A DNA stretch of 39,177 nucleotides from Chloroflexota bacterium (GTDB lineage Bacteria > Chloroflexota > Dehalococcoidia > Lucifugimonadales > QGNO01), in contig QGNO01000017.1 in assembly GCA_003228195.2 (NCBI GenBank), forward strand, positions 1 to 39,177. Reading direction: 5' to 3'. Under the pieces are notes generated by a model. That model was given only the letters and a program-made list of their open reading frames with translations. It did no database searches and was not told where the DNA came from. Positions 16,981-25,134 of this stretch are shown one piece after another (the first letter of the stretch is position 1; the number at the start of each line of letters is the position of its first letter). The translations under genes and the position numbers were made by a program.

Positions 16981-17343
16981 ATGAATATAGCTCGATCGTC
17001 AGAGATAGATTATCTTACGATTAATAAGGTTGAAGGCAAACCAATCACAGGTTCGGCCAACGTCAAGCCACTTCTCAAGGGTGAAAATATGACTATATTG
17101 GAGATGAACTACCATTTAGGGGCGATCTCTCCTATGCATTTACATAATCATGAAACTTTACTTTACGTAATTGAGGGGAAAGTGCAGGTTACTGTTGGCA
17201 CGGAGAAGTTTGTTCTCAACGCCGGGGATGCGTGTCATCAACCGGAAGGTGAGGAACATAATGTTGAAGCCCTGACAGAATCAACTTTTCTTGAGATAAA
17301 ATCGCCTGCCCCTTCCTTAGAACAATTTCTCGGAATTTCATAA
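16981..17343 (+). CDS. Small cupin-domain protein
   Basis: 120 residues from ATG 16981, with GGAGG about 7 nt upstream; the in-frame ATG at 16948 lacks such a site. It is a single cupin barrel. Motif 1 is MHLHNHETLLYVIEGKVQV, with two His and one Glu as metal ligands. Motif 2 is AGDACHQPEGEEHNVEA, with the last His. A bound divalent metal is therefore likely. Small cupins range from enzymes to ligand sensors, so no reaction can be assigned. It precedes the Ldh-type dehydrogenase by 28 bp on the same strand and may handle the same compound. Confidence 0.82.
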   Translation: MNIARSSEIDYLTINKVEGKPITGSANVKPLLKGENMTILEMNYHLGAISPMHLHNHETLLYVIEGKVQVTVGTEKFVLNAGDACHQPEGEEHNVEALTESTFLEIKSPAPSLEQFLGIS

Positions 17344-17371
17344 AGAATTCTAGATTAAGGAGTTAATCAAA

Positions 17372-18421
17372 ATGACTATTTCATTGCTTAGAATACCATT
17401 AGATAAGTTCGAGGCTTTTGTCTATGACGCCCTTAGCGCAATGGGTATGTCTGTTGAGGAGGCTGATTACTGCGGGAAAGGAGTTATTCAAAGCCACATC
17501 AGGTGCTTGCCAGGCCAAGGACAAGGTGTAAGTAAACTTCTGCAATATCGCGAGCGAATTAATAAGGGATGGATTAAATTGGGAGTCCCAGTCGAGAAGG
17601 TCAAGGAATCGCCATCTCTGGTTCTTATTGATGGCGGTAACGGATTGGGGTCAATGATAGGTCAGAAAGCTATGAAAATAGCTGTAGATAAGGCTAAAGT
17701 TAGCGGTATTGGAATGGCTATAGTTAGAAACAGTTCCCATTTTGGATCATCTGCTGTTCATGCCCGTGTGGCCCTTGAATATGATTGCATTGGCATCGCT
17801 ATGACTAATGCCGGACCTGAGATGGCGCCTTGGGGTGGTACTACCGCAGTAGTCGGGACAAACCCGTGGAGTATTGCAGCGCCTACTGGGAAGGGATTCC
17901 CAGTAGTTTTAGACATCGCTTTGACCACGGCAGGTAAGGGGATGATGCGTTGGTTTGTACGTGAGGGCAAGAAAATGCCAACAGATTGGGCGTTGACTCC
18001 CGACGGCTATGAAACCGACGATCCAAGTGAGGCAATGCTAGGTTCGTTATTAGGAATAGGGGGGCATAAGGGATACGGTCTAGCTATGATGACAGATGTA
18101 TTGACTGGAGTTATTGCTGGAGGAGCGTTTGGAATGTCTCCTTATTCTGATCCTACAAATCAAGACGTCGCTCACACTTTTGTTGCATTAGATATTGGTT
18201 GGTTTATGTCAATTGAGGAATTCAAGTCAAGAATGGACCAGTTTGTCGATGAAGCTAAAGCCAGCAATTTGCGACCAGGGTTCGAGAAGATATATGTACC
18301 CGGTGAAATAGAGCATAACCGGGAACAAGATTGTCTAATAAATGGTGTGGAAGTAGATGATGGACTCGCTGAACAACTCCGAGATTTAGCCTCTGATTTG
18401 GGTATAGAGTTTCCAAGTTAA
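17372..18421 (+). CDS. Ldh family NAD(P)-dependent malate/L-lactate-type dehydrogenase
   Basis: 349 residues, near the normal size. Family blocks are NSSHFGSSAVHARVAL, AMTNAGPEMAPWGG, VGTNPWSIAAP and the GGHKGYGLAMMTDVL block. The family oxidises 2-hydroxy acids (malate, sulfolactate, ureidoglycolate and others) with NAD(P)+ in the cytoplasm. The usual DxRGxxSHG active-site stretch is here VIQSHIRCLPGQG: the His is kept, but the neighbouring residues differ. This points to an unusual substrate or a separate subfamily. AAGGAG precedes the ATG at good spacing. Pairing with the cupin suggests a two-gene operon. Confidence 0.87.
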   Translation: MTISLLRIPLDKFEAFVYDALSAMGMSVEEADYCGKGVIQSHIRCLPGQGQGVSKLLQYRERINKGWIKLGVPVEKVKESPSLVLIDGGNGLGSMIGQKAMKIAVDKAKVSGIGMAIVRNSSHFGSSAVHARVALEYDCIGIAMTNAGPEMAPWGGTTAVVGTNPWSIAAPTGKGFPVVLDIALTTAGKGMMRWFVREGKKMPTDWALTPDGYETDDPSEAMLGSLLGIGGHKGYGLAMMTDVLTGVIAGGAFGMSPYSDPTNQDVAHTFVALDIGWFMSIEEFKSRMDQFVDEAKASNLRPGFEKIYVPGEIEHNREQDCLINGVEVDDGLAEQLRDLASDLGIEFPS

Positions 18422-18516
18422 CTTGTGGAGGGTTAAGGAATGCCCATTTCGTATGAGTTTGACACATCGAACTGCTGGATATACAGTTTCTGTAATCCTA
18501 AGTATGTGAGGCTTTT

Positions 18517-18708
18517 ATGACAACGTACACGTGTTCCGACTGTTCTATGGAAGTGACTAGTGTTACTTGTGGGAAGTGTGATTCTGAGCTGGAGTTCAAG
18601 TCAATTTCTAAAGATGACGGAAGCACCGTTGGTGTTTCAGAATGTACAAATGGGCATGGTAAGATTAAGTCCCCCATGTGTTGTGGCCATGATATGGTAG
18701 CCGCTTAA
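18517..18708 (+). CDS. 63-residue Cys-rich zinc-ribbon protein
   Basis: Cys pairs CSDC (6-9) and CGKC (18-21) are followed by a second group: C43, then the GHGKIKSPMCCGHDM tail with two adjacent Cys and several His. This gives two likely metal sites in 63 residues. I recall similar short tails (KIKSPMCCG) in small proteins of other marine microbes but cannot name a family. No signal peptide, so cytoplasmic. It has a clear terminator 26 bp after the stop and lies alone, so it is probably a monocistronic and perhaps well expressed gene. A role in metal or redox handling is only a guess. Confidence 0.75.
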   Translation: MTTYTCSDCSMEVTSVTCGKCDSELEFKSISKDDGSTVGVSECTNGHGKIKSPMCCGHDMVAA

Positions 18709-18734
18709 AAACATTTGCCATAACTGGTATAAGC

Positions 18735-18767
18735 AAGAGGCGACTGTCTGTAAGGTGGTCGCCTCTT
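18735..18767 (+). terminator. Intrinsic terminator after the 63-residue protein gene
   Basis: A perfect 10-bp stem, AAGAGGCGAC (18735-18744) with GTCGCCTCTT (18758-18767), has a 13-nt loop and is followed by ATTTGTTAATTT. Because A residues lie on both sides, it may also act on the convergent minus-strand gene. Confidence 0.8.
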
Positions 18768-18788
18768 ATTTGTTAATTTCATTCTTAA

Positions 18789-19169
18789 TTATGATTTATT
18801 TCGAATTTGTAATGTTGAGTTCCAGATAACTCTAGGCATACTCCAGGCTAATCCACCGGCAACTCCCAGAAAACCGAAAGCCCATATCGGCTCGGATCCA
18901 GTGCCACCAAAAGCGGATCCTAAAATAGGGATAATGGAAGTAAGATACGCGATTACCATTAAGGGCCATATGCGTGATTTGGTTAAAGTGCCAACTAATG
19001 TTGCAGCCGCGCCTGGAGTTATCAAAGCGACTGATAAATCAAACAAACTGAAGACGTTATCAATAGAAAGGAGCCTTGTAGCCAATATGAATAAGACTCC
19101 GGCACAACCCCCTGTGATGGAACCAACAATTACAAGTTTGATTAGAGGCTTGAAATTTACTCTTCGCAT
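18789..19169 (-). CDS. Small multi-pass membrane protein, unknown function
   Basis: 126 residues with about four hydrophobic helices (near 10-32, 44-62, 68-88 and 94-112), a basic N-terminus and a basic C-tail (RNKS), both probably in the cytoplasm. It is Gly/Ala-rich with no Cys or charged residue pattern typical of a known transporter. I do not recognise a family. It lies 73 bp downstream of the amidase-hydratase pair on the same strand and could be their last gene. Coding is supported by normal composition and lack of any better frame on the other strand. Confidence 0.65.
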   Translation of the reverse strand: MRRVNFKPLIKLVIVGSITGGCAGVLFILATRLLSIDNVFSLFDLSVALITPGAAATLVGTLTKSRIWPLMVIAYLTSIIPILGSAFGGTGSEPIWAFGFLGVAGGLAWSMPRVIWNSTLQIRNKS

Positions 19170-19242
19170 AACGGACTAGTCAGCGCTTTCTTGTCTGACA
19201 CATCACCTAAATTTAAAGTGGTATTTATACACGGATGGGAGG

Positions 19243-20025
19243 CTACTGTTCAGTGATTTGTAGCTTCACTTCGCCAATATCCCCAAAATCAGCAATAAGT
19301 TCGTCTCCGCTTACTACAGGGGTAATACCAGTGCATGTCCCAGTTGATATAATCTCCCCTGCAGTAATGGATTCACCTCTTGCAGATAAATGGTTGGCGG
19401 TCCATTCTAGGACTAGCAGTGGAGACCCTAGTGTGTTTGCTCCCTTGCCTTCTACGATTTCCTCTCCATTCTGATAAAGAGTAACTGTTTGTGCAGGAAG
19501 GTCTATTTCACGCCAATTGGTTACGTCGGGACCTGTTATCAAACCTATGTGTGACACCATATCCGCAACTAGTCTTACTGGCCCTACATTCCCAAGACCA
19601 CCCTCCCATCGACTTCCTACGACTTCAATTACTGGAAACATAATGTCTACTGCATTGAGTACCTCATCCAGTTTGTACAAATTCTCTCTAGCCGGGAGAT
19701 TACTTTTGAAACGGAATCCAAACTCACTTTCGACACTGACTCCTTGCCCCTTGTGAACCGTTAACTGATATGGGCTTGTATAACAAGTAGGCACGAACAT
19801 AGGTGCTGAGACTGGCTCCTTAGTATTTAGTGCTTCCTGGGCTATCTTGCTCGTAGCACCGATTTTCCACCCTGCCCTGGGCATTCCGTATAAATTCTCG
19901 ACGATACGTTGCACACTGTATGCCTTTTCAATGGTATCAATGCCTTCTGAGGCGTTTTGTGGTACCGTGCCGCCTGACAGGCGTGCCTGCGCTAGTTTGT
20001 TCGCAAGCGTTTCTATTGTAACCAT
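19243..20025 (-). CDS. 2-keto-4-pentenoate hydratase/fumarylacetoacetate hydrolase-type protein (MhpD-like)
   Basis: 260 residues. GWKIGATS (52-59) and the metal-binding pair Glu99/Glu101 in VSVESEFGF are typical of MhpD/XylJ/TesE, as are PVIEVVGSRW and GNPLL-like (LGSPLLVLEWTANHL) blocks. These enzymes add water to 2-hydroxypenta-2,4-dienoates or split or decarboxylate related acids in meta-cleavage pathways, using Mg or Mn. It is 29 bp downstream of the amidase, so the pair probably degrades one amide compound: the amidase frees an acid which this enzyme then hydrates. That link is inference. No dioxygenase or aldolase of a full meta pathway is adjacent. Confidence 0.87.
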   Translation of the reverse strand: MVTIETLANKLAQARLSGGTVPQNASEGIDTIEKAYSVQRIVENLYGMPRAGWKIGATSKIAQEALNTKEPVSAPMFVPTCYTSPYQLTVHKGQGVSVESEFGFRFKSNLPARENLYKLDEVLNAVDIMFPVIEVVGSRWEGGLGNVGPVRLVADMVSHIGLITGPDVTNWREIDLPAQTVTLYQNGEEIVEGKGANTLGSPLLVLEWTANHLSARGESITAGEIISTGTCTGITPVVSGDELIADFGDIGEVKLQITEQ

Positions 20026-20054
20026 GTAATCGACCGTCCTGTGAAATTATTCAA

Positions 20055-21716
20055 CTATTTTGACCACAACATTGGTGGGTGTTGCTGATGATGAGTAGTG
20101 ACTTGTTGGAATGCATGGCAAACGCGGAATAGAGTAGACTCATCCATCGGCCTTGCACCTAAATGCCATCCTACTGGCAGGCCTTCTTTTGTAAACCCTG
20201 CTGGTATAGATATTGCTGCGGCACCGGCCATACTGAAAGATCCGGTTCCACCGCCTCTATCCATGACGAAAGCCTGCGCTTCCTCGGGTCCTTTGAAGGG
20301 AGACTCAGTTACTATGGGTCCTGCAGGGCCTTGACCGGTAGATCCAACCAGAATGTCGTATTTCTCGAATACATCTAGCATAGTTTGACCCATCAATGCA
20401 CGAGCTCTTGGCGCCAAGGTTTGGAGCCCGGCTGGTATTAAGCAACCGACCAATAGTCTTACTCGAGTATTATAATCGTAGTCGAAATAGCGAGTGCGTA
20501 GGTGCCCTCTGTGATAGCTTGCTGCTTGGCCGTCACATATTGCCGTATGGACTCCGGGCATCTTTCTAATAAGAGGGATACTCACTGATTCTACTTTTGC
20601 CCCAAGGTCCCGTAATACGTCAATTGCCTTCGTGACTATCGCCTTTGTTTCTGGCTCAACGTCGTCACTCATCATTTCTTCAAGAATTCCCACAGTTAAA
20701 TCTGATATATCGCCAGTGAGCGATTTTGAGTAGTCGGGTACAGCTTCTTGGCTAGTCGTGGGATCCTTTGGATCATACCCTGCTATCGCTTGTAGCATTA
20801 TGGCAGTATCTTCCGCACTCCTTGCTAACGGTCCCGCTGTATCTAACTCCCAAGAGAGGGTAAATATTCCCTGGCGGCTCAAACGGCTCCAGCTGGGTCT
20901 TAGACCAGCTATGCCGTTTACTGATCCCGGTCCTCTTATTGAGCCTCCTGTATCGCCACCCATAGAACCACTTAGCAATCCGGCTGCAACAGAAGATCCC
21001 GAGCCAGCGGAAGAGCCGGCAGGATTACGCGTAAGATCCCAGGGGTTTCTTGGCGATTGTTTTGAAAGGAACTCCAGAGTACCTCCCATGTGAAATTCGT
21101 GAGTAGCAAGTGTGCCCATAATAATGGCACCAGCTTGTCTGAACCTAGAGATTATCGTGCAATCTTCATCTGGCACGTTGTCATCGTAGGCGTCACACCC
21201 GCCCGTATTTGGGTGACCCTTAATGTCCATTTGGTCTTTTACCCCTATAGGTATACCATGCATTGGTCCACGGTATTTACCTGCAGCTATCTCTTTTTCG
21301 GCGGTTTCAGCTTCTTTGAGTGACTCTTCTGAAATTAAGTGATTAAACGCATAGAGTTGTGGATCGTATTTACCTATCCTGCCCAAATATTCTTTTGTCA
21401 ATTCGACTGGAGAAAGCTTTTTTGATTTAATCAATCTCGCCTGCTCTCGAATAGTCATGAAAGCTATGTTGTTAACGTGGGGTGGCGTGTCCAAGTCTTC
21501 TTCTGTTACAGCATTGGCGTTAGGTCGGTTAGGAAGACCTCTGAAAGGGAGAACTGGCCAAGGTTCAGTATGGTAAACATCTAGCTCGTCTAGATGTTTC
21601 AAGCCGTCCAACAGGGCATTGATTCTATAATATACTTCCGTAAATTCTGGTTCGGGTGGGTTAAACCCCTGAATGTCGAGCAGTGTTCTAACTATGTCTC
21701 TGCTAAGATTTTCCAT
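20055..21716 (-). CDS. Amidase-signature family hydrolase
   Basis: 553 residues. The Ser-cisSer-Lys triad is intact: Lys160 (IGVKDQMD), cis-Ser235 (PAGSSAGSGS) and nucleophile Ser259 (GGDTGGSIRGP). About 80 residues precede the conserved core, longer than in GatA, and the C-terminal part differs from GatA. It is therefore more likely a catabolic amidase than the tRNA amidotransferase subunit; gatB and gatC are absent here. No signal peptide, so cytoplasmic. The start is ATG 21716, preceded by AGGAGGT. It is the first gene of a likely operon with the hydratase and perhaps the small membrane protein. Confidence 0.92.
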   Translation of the reverse strand: MENLSRDIVRTLLDIQGFNPPEPEFTEVYYRINALLDGLKHLDELDVYHTEPWPVLPFRGLPNRPNANAVTEEDLDTPPHVNNIAFMTIREQARLIKSKKLSPVELTKEYLGRIGKYDPQLYAFNHLISEESLKEAETAEKEIAAGKYRGPMHGIPIGVKDQMDIKGHPNTGGCDAYDDNVPDEDCTIISRFRQAGAIIMGTLATHEFHMGGTLEFLSKQSPRNPWDLTRNPAGSSAGSGSSVAAGLLSGSMGGDTGGSIRGPGSVNGIAGLRPSWSRLSRQGIFTLSWELDTAGPLARSAEDTAIMLQAIAGYDPKDPTTSQEAVPDYSKSLTGDISDLTVGILEEMMSDDVEPETKAIVTKAIDVLRDLGAKVESVSIPLIRKMPGVHTAICDGQAASYHRGHLRTRYFDYDYNTRVRLLVGCLIPAGLQTLAPRARALMGQTMLDVFEKYDILVGSTGQGPAGPIVTESPFKGPEEAQAFVMDRGGGTGSFSMAGAAAISIPAGFTKEGLPVGWHLGARPMDESTLFRVCHAFQQVTTHHQQHPPMLWSK

Positions 21717-21755
21717 GAAGACCTCCTATAAATCGATGGTTGTTACTTGCAACAG

Positions 21756-22037
21756 CTAGTTACCGTCAGATGATTCAGTAGACTTGGTCAGGATTAACGC
21801 CCATTGGTTGATACCTCTTCGCTTAACTTGGATGTCCCACTTATCTTTAAGGGCAGCGTTGGTGACAGTTAATACAGCAGGGAGAAAATCCGTCAATAAT
21901 TCGACGCTTTGTCCATTTAGTGCGGACTTCATTGCTTCAACCGCCTTAAGCAGAGGCCCGGGGCACACTTCGCCTCTTACGTCTACAGTTAGGTTATCGT
22001 GTTCATTCGCCATATCCGCAGAATCCTTACTGGCCAT
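21756..22037 (-). CDS. TusA/SirA-like sulfur carrier protein, copy 2
   Basis: 93 residues from ATG 22037, with AGGA 7 nt before it; a later ATG at 22013 is possible. The core VDVRGEVCPGPLLKAVEAM carries the CPxP motif with persulfide Cys25, followed by a TusA fold. Compared with E. coli TusA it has extra residues at both ends. TusA-like proteins carry sulfane sulfur as a protein persulfide and hand it to partner enzymes. It shares its CPxP context with the second copy at 26217-26441. The 134 bp between it and the di-heme gene are long for an operon, so co-transcription is uncertain. Confidence 0.88.
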   Translation of the reverse strand: MASKDSADMANEHDNLTVDVRGEVCPGPLLKAVEAMKSALNGQSVELLTDFLPAVLTVTNAALKDKWDIQVKRRGINQWALILTKSTESSDGN

Positions 22038-22174
22038 CAAAATGTCCTGGCTTTAGAACTGCCTTTCGAACTACCCACCCCGATGATATCTCAAGGGTGT
22101 AAGAGGGTCATCATGCTAATCGTTTTCTTTATAAAGTCAATGGCTTCTCGGATGACAGTAATATTGGTGTTGAA

Positions 22175-23656
22175 TTAAAGGGTTTTAATGAATTCTATGA
22201 TTGCCGCTTGGTCATCTGAAGAAAGCTGCTCAAAATTAATTCTAGACTGATCTGCTTCACCTTGATGAGTGGTAATAGCTTCTGCGATAAGAGTCGCTCT
22301 TCCGTGGTGCAGATAAGGTGGCTCTGCAGTTGCACCCCATAGTTTTCTGGTTATCCAAACAGGAGATTCTACATGCCTTTGTTCAATAGTTTCGTTTGCT
22401 GCAATTGATCCCATGTTGTGTCTTTTGAGATCAGTGAAAGCTCTAACTAAGAAAGTGCCATTGTCGGTACTTGTGATTGAGTTAGATTTAGAGTTGGTAA
22501 TTAGATCAATGTTGTACGAAGGTTGTACAGGATAAGTACTGTTTGTTCCTGGTGGGTTATATGGATTTGGTTCTGAGAATATAGGGTTGTTTAGCTCAAG
22601 AAACGGTTTGTGGCAGACCGCGCATCCAACTTTAGAGAATAGTTCTTCACCTTTCTTAGCATATGACCTAGCCTTTTCAGATTTAGGTGTATTTATGCTA
22701 GGTGGTGGTAACGTCGCTTGGAATAGAGTTAAGGCTGTGATATCTGCAGTAGTTAGTTCGTTGGCAACCCCGTCGTAATCAGGATCTGTATCTCGTCCGA
22801 AACGTTCCTCGGGTTGCAAACCGTGATGTCTCTCGATGGAATCGAGGGTGAATTCCCTTAACGAAGTATAAACACCTTTTTGACTGAATGGCTTGATTGT
22901 CAGATCCACGTCGACACCTTCAATTTTTGAGGCATCGATAAGACCGTCTGGCCACGCGGTCAGTTTACCGAATGAAACTCCTTTAGTTTGTGCTGCTAGG
23001 GTTACAGGCCTTTGGTGAAGCTTCGCTTGTGATAATGCCGTTTCCCGTATCTCATGTAAGTCATGTGTCATTTCCCGAGCAAGTAGCTCTATATAGCCTG
23101 AACCAAACATGGAGATGGTTCCTCTTTCATTTCCTACTGTAGAAAGTGTCAGATCTTCGTAAAGATCCCCAGGGCCGCCGTCGAACTGTACGTTTGGAAA
23201 TTTGTGAGCAAGTACGAAGGCATTAGCTACATTGTCTCCACCTCCACCTAAAGTAGGCAGATTATGACAGCCAGAACATGCATTCGAGTCAGGACCAGAT
23301 ATCCTATTAAATCGGGATATCAACTTCGAATCCTTAGTCTGGCTTAGGAATCTTTGTTTGAAGTTGCCAGATCCGTCAAGAGTATTGAATGAGGCAGAGA
23401 AAATCTGTGATCCGATTGCGAGGAGCTCTGTTGCGCTGATCGCTTCGTGCTCTAAGTCGATATTGTTAGCGTGCGTGGTTATTCCCGGGGCATCGCCTAT
23501 TATGTCTGAGGACACAACTGAGGGCGTGTTGGTACAGGCTATGAGAATTGTGGAGAAGCCGGCCAAAAGGGGCAGGCTGATCACCTGGTAGGCTCGGCTT
23601 CTCCAATATTTTCCCCAGACCTTAAACACAATAAGGAAAGATCCGGCAATTTGCAT
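22175..23656 (-). CDS. Di-heme cytochrome c lipoprotein, DUF1111/peroxidase-like
   Basis: 493 residues. A membrane segment ends in the lipobox LIAC (Cys41), so it is a lipid-anchored protein outside the membrane. Two heme c sites are present: CSGCH at 127-131 and CAVCH at 345-349. The C-terminal block FLVRAFTDLKRHNMG and WGATAEPPYLHHGRATLIAEAI, ending in AAIIEFIKTL, is typical of the di-heme oxidoreductase (DUF1111) family, related to MauG and cytochrome c peroxidase. Likely roles are peroxide reduction or electron transfer; the partner is unknown. It begins 6 bp after the coiled-coil membrane protein, so both are in one message. Cytochrome c maturation genes are not in the window. Confidence 0.87.
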   Translation of the reverse strand: MQIAGSFLIVFKVWGKYWRSRAYQVISLPLLAGFSTILIACTNTPSVVSSDIIGDAPGITTHANNIDLEHEAISATELLAIGSQIFSASFNTLDGSGNFKQRFLSQTKDSKLISRFNRISGPDSNACSGCHNLPTLGGGGDNVANAFVLAHKFPNVQFDGGPGDLYEDLTLSTVGNERGTISMFGSGYIELLAREMTHDLHEIRETALSQAKLHQRPVTLAAQTKGVSFGKLTAWPDGLIDASKIEGVDVDLTIKPFSQKGVYTSLREFTLDSIERHHGLQPEERFGRDTDPDYDGVANELTTADITALTLFQATLPPPSINTPKSEKARSYAKKGEELFSKVGCAVCHKPFLELNNPIFSEPNPYNPPGTNSTYPVQPSYNIDLITNSKSNSITSTDNGTFLVRAFTDLKRHNMGSIAANETIEQRHVESPVWITRKLWGATAEPPYLHHGRATLIAEAITTHQGEADQSRINFEQLSSDDQAAIIEFIKTL

Positions 23657-23662
23657 ATTGCG

Positions 23663-24412
23663 CTACCTTGGGTCGGCTATTGTTATTTCTCCATCAACCA
23701 TGTCACCAGTAAATGTGAATTCTGGGCCGAAAACGCCGTAGTTTACTGGCGCAGTTTCCGGGTCAAAATACACGGTGAATTCAAAAGAGTCTCCTGAAGG
23801 ACCGCCTCCAGGGCCGCCGTCAATTGCTTTTATCTTATAGCCAGCAACTTCTGCGACCTCTCTTGACCCTAGTTTCATCTTTGCTTTAGCGACTTCAGTG
23901 AAACAATCAAGGTCACCAGTTATTGTTATTCTATTTTTGCCGTCACTATCTTTAGAAATTTTGAACTCGTCTATGGACGTAGTGGACATTGCCATGTAAA
24001 ACTCGTTCTTTTCGATCAATACGTCTCCCATCTTAAAAGTGGGCATGATGAACGCTTCGTGATTTGTGTCCACTCTACAAAATGCGTGATTGGCATCGAA
24101 GCTGAACACTTCGTTCATCGGTACAGTTGGTTTCTTTGTTTCAGGGTGCAGCATGAGTTTAAGATTTACGCCCCCGCCAGATGCGGATTTCAAACTAATT
24201 CTCGAAAGTTCTGCCTCCAAGGTCTCAGCCTTAGTTTTTACGGCACCCAAGCTTGAAATCTCAGTTTTAAGAGCTTCGTTAGCAGTTGTTAACGTTGCTC
24301 CAGATGACTTTAAATCATCTATTTGTGATGTGCTGGATAGATAAATAGGGAAAAATCCTATTATTAATCCCGCTATTCCCGACAGTATCGGAGTAAACAA
24401 TGTTTTACTCAT
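23663..24412 (-). CDS. Membrane-anchored coiled-coil protein of unknown function in the sulfur/redox block
   Basis: 249 residues. One N-terminal helix (about 5-25) anchors the protein. Residues about 32-75 form a coiled coil (DDLKSSGATLTTANEALKTEI and on). The rest, about 80-249, is a beta-rich domain probably outside the cell, with only two Cys (in FCRVD and DCFTE), a Gly-rich turn (GGPGGGPSGDSFEF) and many Asp/Glu. No family is recognised. AGGAGG lies upstream of the ATG. It sits 84 bp after the rhodanese gene, with a hairpin between, and 6 bp before the di-heme lipoprotein, with which it is surely co-transcribed. A scaffold or partner for the di-heme protein is the simplest inference. Confidence 0.75.
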   Translation of the reverse strand: MSKTLFTPILSGIAGLIIGFFPIYLSSTSQIDDLKSSGATLTTANEALKTEISSLGAVKTKAETLEAELSRISLKSASGGGVNLKLMLHPETKKPTVPMNEVFSFDANHAFCRVDTNHEAFIMPTFKMGDVLIEKNEFYMAMSTTSIDEFKISKDSDGKNRITITGDLDCFTEVAKAKMKLGSREVAEVAGYKIKAIDGGPGGGPSGDSFEFTVYFDPETAPVNYGVFGPEFTFTGDMVDGEITIADPR

Positions 24413-24444
24413 AACTATCCAAAACCTCCTGTTTTTTCAAGACG

Positions 24445-24473
24445 AGTTCATCTAGAAGAAAGTTAGATGAACT
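24445..24473 (-). repeat. 10-bp inverted repeat between the rhodanese and coiled-coil genes
   Basis: AGTTCATCTA and TAGATGAACT pair perfectly around a 9-nt loop. No T-run follows on the minus strand, so it looks more like an RNA-processing or stability hairpin, or a partial terminator that would lower expression of the downstream genes. Confidence 0.6.
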
Positions 24474-24496
24474 TACGGCTCTGCAAAGGTAAATGG

Positions 24497-25126
24497 TTAT
24501 TCGTCGCTGTAATACTCCAATGGTAGTCCAGCGTTTCTGTAGCCACCGGTTCCATCTGGAACGTTGGCCACATTTGTGAAGCCAGATGATTCTAATATGC
24601 TGGCAGCGGTACTACTTCTAAGTCCTGCTTCACATATCACTGCAATCTTATTATGAGAAGGGATTTCGTTAATGTGATCTCTCAAAGTCCCAAGAGATAT
24701 AAGTAATGCTCCTGGTACATGTCCCATTTCCCACTCAATGGGCTCTCTCACGTCAAGTACCAACATGCTGGTGTCTCTGTTGGAGCCCGTTAAATCATCT
24801 AAGCTGACCTCTGGGGTCACTAAGGCAGTTGCTTCGAGTTTTGATAATGCGATGTCAATGTCATCTATTATGTCTACGACTTGAAAAGTCCCATCACTTA
24901 ATTGTTGTGAAGCAGATTCAGATTGCTGAGAAGCACTTGCGAGGATCACTACCTTAGTGCCCTGATTAATCAGGGCACTAAGGCGTTCGTTGATACCTTT
25001 TTCGCTGAAAGGCAGGCTTATGGAGCCTTCTATATGTCCAGTAGCAAATTCAGACGGGTCTCGTACGTCTATAACGATTGCTTCTCTACTCTTTATCAAC
25101 TGATATGACGTATGAGACAGTGACAT
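24497..25126 (-). CDS. Tandem-rhodanese sulfurtransferase
   Basis: 209 residues from ATG 25126; a GTG at 25150 would overlap the preceding gene. Two rhodanese domains are present. The first (about 1-95: IVIDVRDPSEFATGHIEGS) has no Cys at the active loop, which reads ILASASQQSE. The second (about 105-209: LVLDVREPIEWEMGHVPGA) has the loop CEAGLRSS with Cys165. Only the second can carry a persulfide. The layout, one dead and one live domain, is that of classic thiosulfate sulfurtransferases. No signal peptide, so cytoplasmic. It follows the propeller lipoprotein by 8 bp and would pass sulfur from imported thiosulfate to the TusA-like carriers; that flow is inferred from neighbours. Confidence 0.9.
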   Translation of the reverse strand: MSLSHTSYQLIKSREAIVIDVRDPSEFATGHIEGSISLPFSEKGINERLSALINQGTKVVILASASQQSESASQQLSDGTFQVVDIIDDIDIALSKLEATALVTPEVSLDDLTGSNRDTSMLVLDVREPIEWEMGHVPGALLISLGTLRDHINEIPSHNKIAVICEAGLRSSTAASILESSGFTNVANVPDGTGGYRNAGLPLEYYSDE

Positions 25127-25134
25127 ACTTTGAC

